This document shows positions 14,591-22,458 of a DNA stretch of 46,228 nucleotides, piece after piece (the first letter of the stretch is position 1; every line of letters starts with the position of its first letter). This DNA comes from an uncultured Bacteroidia bacterium. Lineage in GTDB: Bacteria > Bacteroidota > Bacteroidia > Bacteroidales > UBA932. The stretch lies in assembly GCA_902779785.1 (NCBI GenBank), contig CACZDC010000008.1, positions 1 through 46,228 on the forward strand, in the 5' to 3' direction. The translations under genes and the position numbers were made by a program. The notes under the pieces were generated by a model, which ran no database searches, was not told the origin of the DNA, and saw nothing but the letters and a program-made list of their open reading frames with translations.

Positions 14591-17250
14591 TAGCCTTTCA
14601 ATGCTTTAAGTTGTGACTGAATGCTCTCTATTCTGGAGAGGGCGTCCGCTTCTTTCTTTCTCTCGTTTTCAATTACCGCGGCAGGGGCATTGGTCACAAA
14701 GCGCTCGTTGGAAAGTTTGCGGCGCACTCCCTCGAGGAAGGATTGCTGATAAGCGAGATCCTTTTCGAGTTTGGCTATTTCTTCGTCGGCATTGACCAGA
14801 GAATTCAGGGCGACAAAGCCTTCAAAAGTCCTAACGATAAATGCAACGCCCTGAGTTTCAGGCATTTCATCCATTATCTCCACTTTAGAATTAGAAAGTT
14901 TTTCAACAAGCGGGAGAACGGAAGCCGGATAGCCAGACTTAAGATAGACGCTCAGAGTCTCTTTCGGTGCGATATTCTTCTGGGAACGGACTCCCCGGAT
15001 CAGGTTGACCGTCTCGGTCGCAATTGCGAAGTCGTCGAGGACCTTCTCGTCGAAAGCGGCGGAAACCGGGGCCTGGGCGTACATAATCGTTTCTCCTTCC
15101 TTACGCGGCTTGACGTCCTGCCAGAGTTCTTCGCTTATGAAAGGCATCACGGGATGGATAAGTTCCAGCAGCGCTTCGAAGTAATCCAGCGTCGCCTTGT
15201 AGGTTTCCGGATCTATGGGACTTGCCTTGCCATCGATGAAAGCGGGCTTGATGAGCTCCAGATACCAGGAGCAGTAGTCATCCCAGAAGAGTTTGTATAC
15301 AGTCATCAGAGCATCTGAGATGCGGAATTTGGAATAACAGTCCTCTATATAGGCGACTGCTTCGAGAAGCCTCTGGCCGAACCACTTGACCGCGGCTTTC
15401 GAAGCCTCGCTTTGAGGGACGGAAGCATCCACGGAAAAGCCCTTCACCAGGCGGTAGGAATTCCAGATCTTGTTGCAGAAAGCGGCTCCCTGCTTAATCT
15501 GGGCCTCATCATAGAAAATATCATTGCCGGCGGAAGAGCATAGCAGCATACCTATACGGACGGCATCGGCGCCGTAAGTGTTGATCAAGTCCAGCGGATT
15601 AGGCGAGTTGCCAAGGGTCTTGCTCATCTTCCGCCCGATCTTGTCACGGACGATACCTGTGAAATACACATTGGAGAACGGTTCCTTGCCCATAAACTCC
15701 TCTCCCGCCATTATCATCCTGGCCACCCAGAAGAAAATGATGTCCGGGCCAGTCACCAGGTCATTGGTCGGATAATAATAGGAAAGGTCTTTATTGGGCT
15801 TGTGTTCCGGATGGCCCGGAAGTTCAGGGTCGAAAACGGAAATTGGCCATAGCCAGGAACTGAACCAGGTATCCAGCACATCTTCGTCCTGGCGGAGATC
15901 CTCGGCCTTGATGCCGGGACAGATCGCCTGTGCGGCTGCAAGGGCGGCCTCGGCATTCTCCTCGACGACAAAACGTCCGTCAGGAAGATACCAGGCGGGA
16001 ATCCTCTGTCCCCACCAGAGCTGGCGGGAAATGCACCAGTCGCGGGCGTTCTCCATCCAGTGACGGTAGGTATTCACATATTTTTCAGGGATGAACCTGG
16101 TCCTGCCGCTCTCGACTGTCTCCAGGGCGACCTTCGCGAGAGTCTCCATCTTCAGGAACCACTGTGCGGACAGTTTAGGCTCGATGACAGCGTTCGTCCT
16201 CTCGGAATAACCGACCGGAGAAGTATACTCTTCCACCTTTTCAAGCTTGCCGGCCTCTTCCAGCAGCTTGACTATCTTCTTGCGTGCCACGAAGCGGTCC
16301 TCGCCGATGAGGATCTGCGCCTTCTCATTGAGTTTTCCGCGCTCGTCGATTATGTCTATCACCTCCAGATTGTGCCTGAGGCCGATTTCATAGTCGTGGA
16401 CATCGTGGGCGGGAGTGACTTTCAGACAGCCTGTCCCGAAATCCATCTCCACATATTCATCCTCGATGACAGGTATTTCACGGTCGATCAGAGGGATAAG
16501 CACCTTCTTGCCGCGGAGCCAGTGATAACGCTCGTCGTTGGGGTTGACGCAGATGGCGGCATCGGCCATTATGGTTTCCGGACGGGTTGTGGCAATGACT
16601 AGATACTTGTCGGTGGGATTGCCATTGCCGTCGGAAATATAGTAGCGCAGATGATAGAAATGGCTCTTCGTGTCCTTGTGGATGACCTCGTCGTCACTTA
16701 CGGCCGTAAGGGCCTCGGGGTCCCAGTTGACCATCCTGACGCCCTTGTAGATCCATCCTTTCTTATAAAAATAAACGAAAGTACTGATGACGGCGTCGCT
16801 GAGCGCAGGTTCCATCGTAAAGCGCGTACGGTCCCAGTCACAGGATGCCCCGAGCTTTCTAAGTTGCTGAAGGATAATGCCTCCGTGCTCTTCTTTCCAC
16901 TCCCAGGCGTGTGCAAGGAACTCTTCGCGAGTCAGGTCTTCCTTGGATATGCCCTGAGCCTTGAGTTTCGCTACGACCTTCGACTCGGTCGCGATGGACG
17001 CGTGGTCGGTTCCAGGCACCCAGCAGGCATTCTTCCCGTGCATACGGGCATTGCGGATAAGGACGTCGTTAAGGGTATTGTTGAGGACGTGGCCCATATG
17101 CAGGATACCCGTCACATTAGGCGGAGGTATGACTATGGTATATGGTTCTTTTTCATTAGGTTCGCTGTGGAAAAACTTATGTTCCAGCCAGTAGGCGTAC
17201 CATTTGTCCTCCACCTGCGCGGCATCGTACTTTGCGGCTAATTCCTTCAT
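14590..17250 (-). CDS. valS: Valyl-tRNA synthetase
   Basis: 886 residues, normal length. It charges tRNA-Val in the cytoplasm. Class I signatures are present: PPPNVTGILHMGH with the HIGH-type motif HMGH at 51-54, and KMSKT (541-545) where most homologues read KMSKS; the substitution is conservative. The editing (CP1) domain shows ATTRPETI and GTGCLKVTPAHD. The C-terminal 70 residues form the tRNA-binding coiled coil (EEIAKLEKDLAYQQSFLEGVRRKLSNERFV). It is the first gene of a seven-gene minus-strand run down to the dipeptidase. Confidence 0.97.
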   Translation of the reverse strand: MKELAAKYDAAQVEDKWYAYWLEHKFFHSEPNEKEPYTIVIPPPNVTGILHMGHVLNNTLNDVLIRNARMHGKNACWVPGTDHASIATESKVVAKLKAQGISKEDLTREEFLAHAWEWKEEHGGIILQQLRKLGASCDWDRTRFTMEPALSDAVISTFVYFYKKGWIYKGVRMVNWDPEALTAVSDDEVIHKDTKSHFYHLRYYISDGNGNPTDKYLVIATTRPETIMADAAICVNPNDERYHWLRGKKVLIPLIDREIPVIEDEYVEMDFGTGCLKVTPAHDVHDYEIGLRHNLEVIDIIDERGKLNEKAQILIGEDRFVARKKIVKLLEEAGKLEKVEEYTSPVGYSERTNAVIEPKLSAQWFLKMETLAKVALETVESGRTRFIPEKYVNTYRHWMENARDWCISRQLWWGQRIPAWYLPDGRFVVEENAEAALAAAQAICPGIKAEDLRQDEDVLDTWFSSWLWPISVFDPELPGHPEHKPNKDLSYYYPTNDLVTGPDIIFFWVARMIMAGEEFMGKEPFSNVYFTGIVRDKIGRKMSKTLGNSPNPLDLINTYGADAVRIGMLLCSSAGNDIFYDEAQIKQGAAFCNKIWNSYRLVKGFSVDASVPQSEASKAAVKWFGQRLLEAVAYIEDCYSKFRISDALMTVYKLFWDDYCSWYLELIKPAFIDGKASPIDPETYKATLDYFEALLELIHPVMPFISEELWQDVKPRKEGETIMYAQAPVSAAFDEKVLDDFAIATETVNLIRGVRSQKNIAPKETLSVYLKSGYPASVLPLVEKLSNSKVEIMDEMPETQGVAFIVRTFEGFVALNSLVNADEEIAKLEKDLAYQQSFLEGVRRKLSNERFVTNAPAAVIENERKKEADALSRIESIQSQLKALKG

Positions 17251-17283
17251 TTTCTCTTAAACTATATAACTTGTCTTAAAATA

Positions 17284-17291
17284 CAAAAATA
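17284..17291 (-). promoter_or_regulatory. -7 promoter element of the valS operon (TATTTTTG)
   Basis: TAnnTTTG match on the minus strand, 33 bp before the valS ATG. It lies 12 bp from the plus-strand element of the divergent DUF3467 gene, so the two promoters overlap. Confidence 0.5.
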
Positions 17292-17303
17292 CGGAAAAAT
17301 TCG

Positions 17304-17311
17304 TAAATTTG
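17304..17311 (+). promoter_or_regulatory. -7 promoter element of the DUF3467 gene (TAAATTTG)
   Basis: TAnnTTTG match, 18 bp before the ATG at 17330. The leader is A/G-rich (AAAAGAAATAAAGAA), as is usual for ribosome entry in this phylum. An in-frame TTG inside the box is not a credible start. Confidence 0.55.
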
Positions 17312-17329
17312 CAGAAAAGAAATAAAGAA

Positions 17330-17665
17330 ATGGACAATCAGCCTAAATCACCCCAACTGCAACTGGAACTCCGCCCCGAAGTGGCCCAGGGCTCATACTC
17401 AAATCTGGCAATAATTTCACATTCCCACAGCGAATTCATAATCGATTTCGCCACTTCCCTCCCCGGAATGCCTAAGGCCCAGATCGGCCAGAGAATTATT
17501 ATGACCCCGGAGCACGCGAAGCGTCTGATGAATGCTCTTTTCGACAACGTATCGAAGTATGAGGCCAGTTTCGGAGTAATCGACCTTGGCGGCGGCGCCC
17601 CGCCCAAACCTCAGGGCGGCTTCGACCTTGGCTCTTTCGGACCGTTCGGCGGAAGCAAATCATAA
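17330..17665 (+). CDS. DUF3467 domain protein
   Basis: 111 residues of the small DUF3467 family: LRPEVAQGSYSNLAIISHSHSEFIIDFA, then MTPEHAKRLMNALFDNVSKYEASFG. This is a compact beta-rich domain with a glycine/phenylalanine-rich tail (GGFDLGSFGPFGGSKS). Its function is not established. The gene is widespread in Bacteroidota, usually near housekeeping genes. It is followed after 1 bp by the KdsC-like gene, so the two are probably co-transcribed with maf. Confidence 0.85.
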   Translation: MDNQPKSPQLQLELRPEVAQGSYSNLAIISHSHSEFIIDFATSLPGMPKAQIGQRIIMTPEHAKRLMNALFDNVSKYEASFGVIDLGGGAPPKPQGGFDLGSFGPFGGSKS

Positions 17666-17666
17666 T

Positions 17667-18188
17667 ATGGATTTAAGCAAGATCAAGGCATTCGCCTTCG
17701 ACATAGACGGCGTCGCGACCGACGGCGGCATTCTGTGCAACTCAGATGGAGATTTCCTCAGGATTTACGATGCAAAAGACGGATTTGCCGTCAGGATGGC
17801 CTGTATGAACGCTTATGAGGTAGCCGTGATTACAGGAGGCCGCTCCGAGAGCATTATGGAGAGATTCAAAGCCAGCGGAGTGAAAGCGGAAAACATCTAC
17901 CTTCACAGCCGTGACAAGATGGACGATTTCGGAAAGTTTTGTGAGAAATATGCCTTGCAGCCCGATGAAGTGATGTATTTCGGAGACGATATCCCGGATG
18001 TCGAGCTTATGAAGGCGTGCGGTATCGGGGTCTGTCCTTCAGACGCGGTCCCGGAAGCAAAGGCGGCTGCGGATTTCATTTCTTCCCGTCCGGGCGGCAA
18101 AGGCTGCCTGAGGGAAGGGATAGAGATGGTGATGAGGGCCCAGGGACGATGGCTTTTCGAAGCATCGCTATATAAGAAAATGTTCTGA
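17667..18188 (+). CDS. KdsC-like HAD phosphatase (KDO-8-phosphate phosphatase family)
   Basis: 173 residues, the normal size for the capless HAD-IIIA/YrbI family. Motif I is FDIDGVATDG with D12 and D14, motif II is VITGGRSE and motif III/IV is GDDIPDVELM. The family removes phosphate from 3-deoxy-D-manno-octulosonate 8-phosphate on the way to lipopolysaccharide, though some members act on neuraminate-9-phosphate. No kdsA or kdsB is adjacent, so the assignment is by family. The start was chosen as the ATG just after the DUF3467 stop, because an upstream frame overlaps that gene. Confidence 0.88.
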   Translation: MDLSKIKAFAFDIDGVATDGGILCNSDGDFLRIYDAKDGFAVRMACMNAYEVAVITGGRSESIMERFKASGVKAENIYLHSRDKMDDFGKFCEKYALQPDEVMYFGDDIPDVELMKACGIGVCPSDAVPEAKAAADFISSRPGGKGCLREGIEMVMRAQGRWLFEASLYKKMF

Positions 18189-18784
18189 TGGACCTTAAAG
18201 GAAAGCGTGTAATCCTTGGCAGCAATTCTCCGAGAAGGCGTGAGTTGCTTAAAGGTCTTGACATTGATTTTGAAGTCGATGCAAATACTGACTTCAATGA
18301 ATACTTCAGCAGTGATATCCCCTTTGACGAAGTCCCTGCACTGATGGCGGAAGGCAAGAGCCTGCACTTCCACCGCCCGCTTGCAGATAATGAAATACTG
18401 ATTACTGCCGACACGATGGTCATACTTCCTCCTTCTGACGGGAAAGAAGGCGAAATACTCGGAAAGCCCCGGGACAGGGAGGATGCCCGCCGTATGCTCC
18501 GGGACCTCTCCGGCAGGAAGCATCACGTCACGACTGCGGTATTTCTCCGTTCCAATCAGCGCCGTGAGGCATTCTGCGACACTACGGAAGTATGGTTCAA
18601 AGAACTGAGTCAGAGTGAGATAGATTACTACATAGACCACTACAAGCCCTACGACAAGGCAGGGGCATACGCCATCCAGGAATGGATAGGTATGACCGGC
18701 ATCAGCCGGATTGACGGATCTTATTTCAACGTGGTCGGTTTCCCTATACAGAAGGTTTACGAAGCCCTGTTGAGAATGGTTTAA
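18188..18784 (+). CDS. maf: Maf-like nucleoside triphosphate pyrophosphatase
   Basis: 198 residues. Maf proteins hydrolyse non-canonical or excess NTPs (dTTP, UTP, m5UTP or pseudo-UTP) to monophosphates, sanitising the nucleotide pool. The N-terminal LGSNSPRRRELL motif, ITADTMVIL, LGKPRDREDARRML and the YDKAGAYAIQ block are all conserved. The start overlaps the kdsC stop (TGATG), and the stop codon interlocks with that of the convergent threonine dehydrogenase gene within TTAA. Confidence 0.95.
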   Translation: MDLKGKRVILGSNSPRRRELLKGLDIDFEVDANTDFNEYFSSDIPFDEVPALMAEGKSLHFHRPLADNEILITADTMVILPPSDGKEGEILGKPRDREDARRMLRDLSGRKHHVTTAVFLRSNQRREAFCDTTEVWFKELSQSEIDYYIDHYKPYDKAGAYAIQEWIGMTGISRIDGSYFNVVGFPIQKVYEALLRMV

Positions 18785-19734
18785 AGGAGTTTTTTCTTCA
18801 GGCAGGCTATCATATCCCTCGTCATCGAATCGAGGTCATAGGTCGGTTTCCAGTCCCATTCCGCCCTTGCGCAGGAATCGTCCATACTGTCCGGCCAGGA
18901 GTTGGCTATTGCCTGACGCACAGGATCTACCTCATAGCGTACCCTCAGGGAAGGGATGTACTCCCGTATCTTGGCGAAGAGAGTCTCCGGCTCGAAACTC
19001 ATCGAGGCGATATTGAAAGAATTGCGGTGTACGAGACGGGCAGGATCGGCTTCAAGCAGGTCCACGGCGGCCTGAAGGGCGTCCGGCATATACATCATAT
19101 CCATATATGTCCCCGGCGCAATCGGGCATACGAACTCCTCCCCCTTTACCGCAGAATAATAGACCTCAACGGCATAGTCGGTGGTTCCGCCGCCGGGCAG
19201 GGTCACATTTGAAATAAGTCCCGGGAACCGCACGGAACGCGTGTCTACGCCATATTTATGGTAATAATAATCACTCAGCAGCTCGGTAGCGACCTTAGTG
19301 ACGCCATACATCGAACGGGGACGCTGGATGGTGTCCTGCGGAGTCCCGACGTGGGGAGTTTCCGGTCCGAAGGAGCCGATTGAAGAGGGCGTGAAAACAG
19401 CGCATTTCTTTTCGCGGGCGACTTCCAGTATGTTCAGCAGGCCATTCATCTGGATATCCCAGGCCAGAAGCGGCTTTTTCTCTGCGACGGCCGATAGAAG
19501 GGCGGCGAGATTATATATGGTGTCGATTCTGTATCTGGCCACGATGTCGGCAAGTGCCGCGGCATCCCTCACGTCGGCGATTTCCGCCGGCCCGCTTTCA
19601 AGAAGTTCTCCCTTGGGTTCTGCACCGGGGATATAACCCGCTACAACGGTGCTCCCGGGGATTTCCCTGCGGATTTTCATCGTCAGTTCCGAGCCGATCT
19701 GGCCGGTGGAACCTATCACAAGTACGTTTTTCAT
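18781..19734 (-). CDS. L-threonine 3-dehydrogenase, short-chain (SDR) type
   Basis: 317 residues from the ATG at 19734. This is an extended SDR/NAD-dependent epimerase-like protein with GSTGQIGSEL (8-17) as the NAD loop, a catalytic Y-x3-K in MYGVTKVATE, and SSIGSFGPETP, which matches the TDH group rather than sugar epimerases. It oxidises threonine to 2-amino-3-ketobutyrate. The divergent neighbour is kbl, which completes the threonine-to-glycine route; that context strongly supports the call over the generic 'NAD-dependent epimerase'. A TAAATTTG box lies about 22 bp upstream. Confidence 0.9.
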   Translation of the reverse strand: MKNVLVIGSTGQIGSELTMKIRREIPGSTVVAGYIPGAEPKGELLESGPAEIADVRDAAALADIVARYRIDTIYNLAALLSAVAEKKPLLAWDIQMNGLLNILEVAREKKCAVFTPSSIGSFGPETPHVGTPQDTIQRPRSMYGVTKVATELLSDYYYHKYGVDTRSVRFPGLISNVTLPGGGTTDYAVEVYYSAVKGEEFVCPIAPGTYMDMMYMPDALQAAVDLLEADPARLVHRNSFNIASMSFEPETLFAKIREYIPSLRVRYEVDPVRQAIANSWPDSMDDSCARAEWDWKPTYDLDSMTRDMIACLKKKLL

Positions 19735-19756
19735 TCTTTTTTTAATTCCGAGCACG

Positions 19757-19764
19757 CAAATTTA
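19757..19764 (-). promoter_or_regulatory. -7 promoter element of the threonine dehydrogenase gene (TAAATTTG)
   Basis: Exact TAnnTTTG on the minus strand, 22 bp before the ATG. Together with the kbl element at 19777-19784 it forms a compact divergent promoter, suited to joint control of the two pathway genes. Confidence 0.55.
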
Positions 19765-19776
19765 AATCTTTTTCCA

Positions 19777-19784
19777 TAAATTTG
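19777..19784 (+). promoter_or_regulatory. -7 promoter element of kbl (TAAATTTG)
   Basis: Exact TAnnTTTG match, 32 bp before the kbl ATG at 19817 and 12 bp from the minus-strand element of the partner gene. Confidence 0.55.
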
Positions 19785-19816
19785 AAAGCGCAAACAACGA
19801 TAACACCACATATATT

Positions 19817-21007
19817 ATGTACGGAAAATTCAAAGACTATCTGAAAAATGAGCTCAAGGCCATAGATGAGGCCGGACTTTACAAGAGAGAAAGGATCATT
19901 GCGTCGCCCCAGGGAGCCGAAATCACCCTTTCGGACGGGAGCAAGGCACTCAACTTCTGCGCCAACAACTACCTTGGACTGGCCGACAATCCCCGCCTTG
20001 CCGCCGCAGCAGAAAAAGCGATGAAAGAACGTGGCTACGGGATGTCATCCGTCCGTTTCATCTGCGGAACCCAGGACCTTCACAAACAGCTGGAAAAAGC
20101 CATTGCAGAGTATTTCCACACGGATGACGCCATCCTTTATGCCGCCTGCTTCGACGCCAACGGCGGAGTCTTTGAGCCACTTCTCGGACCGGAGGACGCC
20201 ATCATTTCCGACTCCCTTAACCACGCCTCCATAATCGACGGAGTCAGGCTTTGCAAAGCCCAGCGCTTCCGTTACGCCAATGCGGATATGGCCGACCTGG
20301 AAGAAAAACTGAAGGAAGCCTCTTCGTGCCGCTTCCGGATCATAGTCACGGACGGAGTGTTCTCGATGGACGGAAATGTCGCCCCTATGGACAAGATCTG
20401 CGACCTGGCAGAAAAATATGACGCAATGGTGATGGTGGACGAGAGCCACAGCGCCGGAGTCGTCGGGCCCAGCGGCCACGGTGTCGCCGAGCAGTTCAAC
20501 TGCTATGGCAGGATTGATATCTTCACCGGGACGCTCGGGAAGGCATTCGGCGGCGCAGTGGGAGGTTTCACGACCGGAAGGCAGGAAATAATAGATATGC
20601 TCCGCCAGAGAAGCCGTCCGTACCTGTTCTCCAATTCCATACCTCCGGCAATTGCGGCCGCCGGAATAGAGACATTCAAAATACTGAAAGAGTCCGATGA
20701 ACTGCACAACCGCCTGACGGAGAATGTGAACTATTTCCGTGACAAGATGCTTGCCGCGGGATTCGACATCAAACCTACCCAGAGCGCCATCTGCGCCGTT
20801 ATGCTCTATGACGCGAAACTCTCGCAGGTCTTTGCCTCCAAGATGGCTGAAGAAGGTATCTTTGTCACCGGCTTCTACTACCCCGTGGTGCCGAAAGGAC
20901 AGGCCAGAATCCGCGTCCAATTGTCTGCCGCCCATAAGAAAGCCGACCTCGACAAGGCCATTTCCGCCTTTATCAAAGTAGGCAGGACATTAGGAGTTAT
21001 AAAATAA
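19817..21007 (+). CDS. kbl: Glycine C-acetyltransferase (2-amino-3-ketobutyrate CoA ligase)
   Basis: 396 residues of the PLP-dependent alpha-oxoamine synthase family, matching E. coli Kbl in length. It splits 2-amino-3-ketobutyrate with CoA into glycine and acetyl-CoA. Landmarks are FCANNYLGLADNPRL, GYGMSSVRFICGTQ, DESHSAGVVG and the PLP lysine K242 in GTLGKAFGGAVGG. The oxoamine synthases for serine palmitoyltransferase or heme synthesis look similar, but the N-terminal FCANNYLGL, RFICGTQ and the divergent threonine dehydrogenase favour Kbl. A strong terminator follows. Confidence 0.94.
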   Translation: MYGKFKDYLKNELKAIDEAGLYKRERIIASPQGAEITLSDGSKALNFCANNYLGLADNPRLAAAAEKAMKERGYGMSSVRFICGTQDLHKQLEKAIAEYFHTDDAILYAACFDANGGVFEPLLGPEDAIISDSLNHASIIDGVRLCKAQRFRYANADMADLEEKLKEASSCRFRIIVTDGVFSMDGNVAPMDKICDLAEKYDAMVMVDESHSAGVVGPSGHGVAEQFNCYGRIDIFTGTLGKAFGGAVGGFTTGRQEIIDMLRQRSRPYLFSNSIPPAIAAAGIETFKILKESDELHNRLTENVNYFRDKMLAAGFDIKPTQSAICAVMLYDAKLSQVFASKMAEEGIFVTGFYYPVVPKGQARIRVQLSAAHKKADLDKAISAFIKVGRTLGVIK

Positions 21008-21085
21008 TTGTCCATTATACTTACAATTTGTAAGCAATTCTGCATATAGGCCTTAATAATCTAAAATCAAGGGGCTGTTTTAACG

Positions 21086-21122
21086 TTGGGATTGGCAGGT
21101 GTTTGCCAATCCCAATTTTTTT
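21086..21122 (+). terminator. Rho-independent terminator of kbl
   Basis: A perfect 12-bp stem TTGGGATTGGCA (21086-21097) pairs with TGCCAATCCCAA (21104-21115) around a 6-nt loop and runs into seven T residues. It is the clearest intrinsic terminator in the window. Confidence 0.92.
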
Positions 21123-21197
21123 ACTAATATTTTTATCGCTGAAAATCAGCTACTTAGCATAAAATTAAAAAAAATTCAAAAAAAAGTTTTGAAAAAA

Positions 21198-21228
21198 TTT
21201 GCAAATCAAAATTTTTGTCGTACCTTTG
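21198..21228 (+). promoter_or_regulatory. Strong consensus promoter of the candidate small RNA
   Basis: TTTG (21198-21201), exactly 19 bp, then TACCTTTG (21221-21228). Upstream lies about 60 bp of A/T tracts that could act as an UP-like element. The pattern resembles promoters of highly expressed stable RNAs in Bacteroidota. Confidence 0.75.
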
Positions 21229-21231
21229 TAT

Positions 21232-21351
21232 CCGGATCGAGGCCGTGAAGGTTCTCTTTGAGGCCCGGTCTATTGGTTATTAGTTTTAGTGTTATTAATT
21301 ATGTGGTTATTAAGAGCGTCCGCCTGGGAAGGTCGACACTCTTTTTTTTTT
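21232..21351 (+). ncRNA. Candidate small non-coding RNA of about 120 nt
   Basis: The unit is complete: a consensus promoter, a structured 5' part, an AU-rich middle and a rho-independent terminator. The 5' hairpin pairs GGCC (21241-21244) with GGCC (21262-21265), an inner AAG with CTT and an outer CCG with CGG. The middle contains three GTTATTA copies at an exact 15-nt period (21275, 21290, 21305). The terminator stem is AAGAGcGTC / GACaCTCTT (21312-21343) followed by ten T. No protein frame is convincing. It does not fold as one long bulged hairpin, so 6S RNA is not obvious; it may belong to a described Bacteroidales RNA motif, which only a covariance-model search can tell. It could also be a leader of the GlsB-like gene. 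Confidence 0.65.
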
Positions 21352-21433
21352 GCATTTTCCGCCAAACAATTTGGATTATTCATTAACAAAATGAGAGATT
21401 TTGTGTAAATTCGCAGGTCAAAAAGAAGAGAAG

Positions 21434-22408
21434 ATGAAAGACATCATAGCCCCCGTGGACCGGAAACTTCTGAAAGCAGAGCTCACTGAAGATACTCTGC
21501 TGAGGCAGACCAACCGTGCGGGAAACGAACTGTATATAGTTGGCCCTGAGGCGGTTAATGTTATCCGTGAAATCGGAAGGCTCCGTGAAATCGCATTCCG
21601 TAATGACGGAGGCGGGACAGGAGAGGCCCTTGACATCGACAAGTTCGACACCGACCCGGCCTATGGCTACAAGCAGCTAGTGCTATGGGATCCTGAACTG
21701 GAAGAAATCATCGGAGGCTATCGCTTCTGTCTCTGCGATGAGGCGGTCTATGACAAGGATGGACAACCGATCCTGACCTCCTCCCATATGTTTCACTTCA
21801 GCAAGAAGTTCATCAAGAAATACTTGCCGCACACAATCGAACTGGGACGCAGTTTCGTGTCGGTGGAATATCAGAGTTCGAAAAGCGGAGCCAAGGGGCT
21901 CTACGCCTTGGACAATCTCTTTGACGGCCTTTGTTCCCTGGTCGTAGTCTATAAGCCCCGGGTCAAGTATTTCTTCGGGAAGATGACCATATATCCTTCC
22001 TATAATACGGACGCCAGGGAAATGATCCAGTACTTCCTTAGGAAGTATTTCGGGAAAGGCTCCCGTATGATCGACATCCGCAAAGAAGTCAAGATCAACA
22101 ATCCCCACCGCTTCCGCCACCTGTTCTCCGGAGACAATTTCAAAGAAGACTACCGTATCCTGAAATCCGAGGTCCAGAAACTCGGGACGAACATTCCTCC
22201 GCTGGTCAATTCATATATGAACCTCTCCCCTTCTATGATTTATTTCGGGACTGGAATCAACGATGAATTCGCCGATGTCTTCGATTCGGGCATACTGATT
22301 GATTTTGAAGAACTTTATCCCGAAAAAACTGCCAGGCACCTGGAATCATTCCTTAAGGAGGGGCTCCGTGCCATCCGTCAGAAGATAGCCAGATTCCGAA
22401 AAAAATAG
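21434..22408 (+). CDS. GlsB/OlsB-like N-acyltransferase (GNAT fold)
   Basis: 324 residues from the ATG at 21434, preceded by purine-rich AGAAGAGAAG; an upstream alternative start gives a non-conserved extension. The protein belongs to the acetyltransferase-5/'putative hemolysin' group that includes OlsB (ornithine lipids) and GlsB (glycine lipids of Bacteroides): YKQLVLWDPELEEIIGGYRFCLC and HTIELGRSFVSVEYQ. These enzymes move 3-hydroxyacyl groups from acyl carrier protein to the amino group of an amino acid. The GlsA-like O-acyltransferase two genes downstream matches the known glsB-glsA pairing, so glycine-lipid synthesis is the best inference. The C-terminal 150 residues are less conserved. 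Confidence 0.78.
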   Translation: MKDIIAPVDRKLLKAELTEDTLLRQTNRAGNELYIVGPEAVNVIREIGRLREIAFRNDGGGTGEALDIDKFDTDPAYGYKQLVLWDPELEEIIGGYRFCLCDEAVYDKDGQPILTSSHMFHFSKKFIKKYLPHTIELGRSFVSVEYQSSKSGAKGLYALDNLFDGLCSLVVVYKPRVKYFFGKMTIYPSYNTDAREMIQYFLRKYFGKGSRMIDIRKEVKINNPHRFRHLFSGDNFKEDYRILKSEVQKLGTNIPPLVNSYMNLSPSMIYFGTGINDEFADVFDSGILIDFEELYPEKTARHLESFLKEGLRAIRQKIARFRKK

Positions 22409-22428
22409 GCTTTCCGGATTATTTTTCG

Positions 22429-22436
22429 TATCTTTG
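22429..22436 (+). promoter_or_regulatory. -7 promoter element of the CDP-alcohol phosphatidyltransferase gene (TATCTTTG)
   Basis: TAnnTTTG match in the 50-bp gap after the GlsB-like gene, 22 bp before the ATG. No good -33 element is seen. The gene may therefore have its own promoter in addition to read-through. Confidence 0.45.
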
Positions 22437-22458
22437 AAAGCAATAAAAGCTTTTGAAG

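Noticed and set aside
15794-17241. Several plus-strand open frames opposite valS (up to 196 codons)
   Set aside because: They are shadows caused by GC-rich codon positions of valS.
21301-21411. Possible leader peptide starting MWLLRASAWEGRHS with two tryptophans, suggesting attenuation
   Set aside because: It would run through the terminator hairpin and T tract, has no ribosome-binding site, and no tryptophan gene follows.
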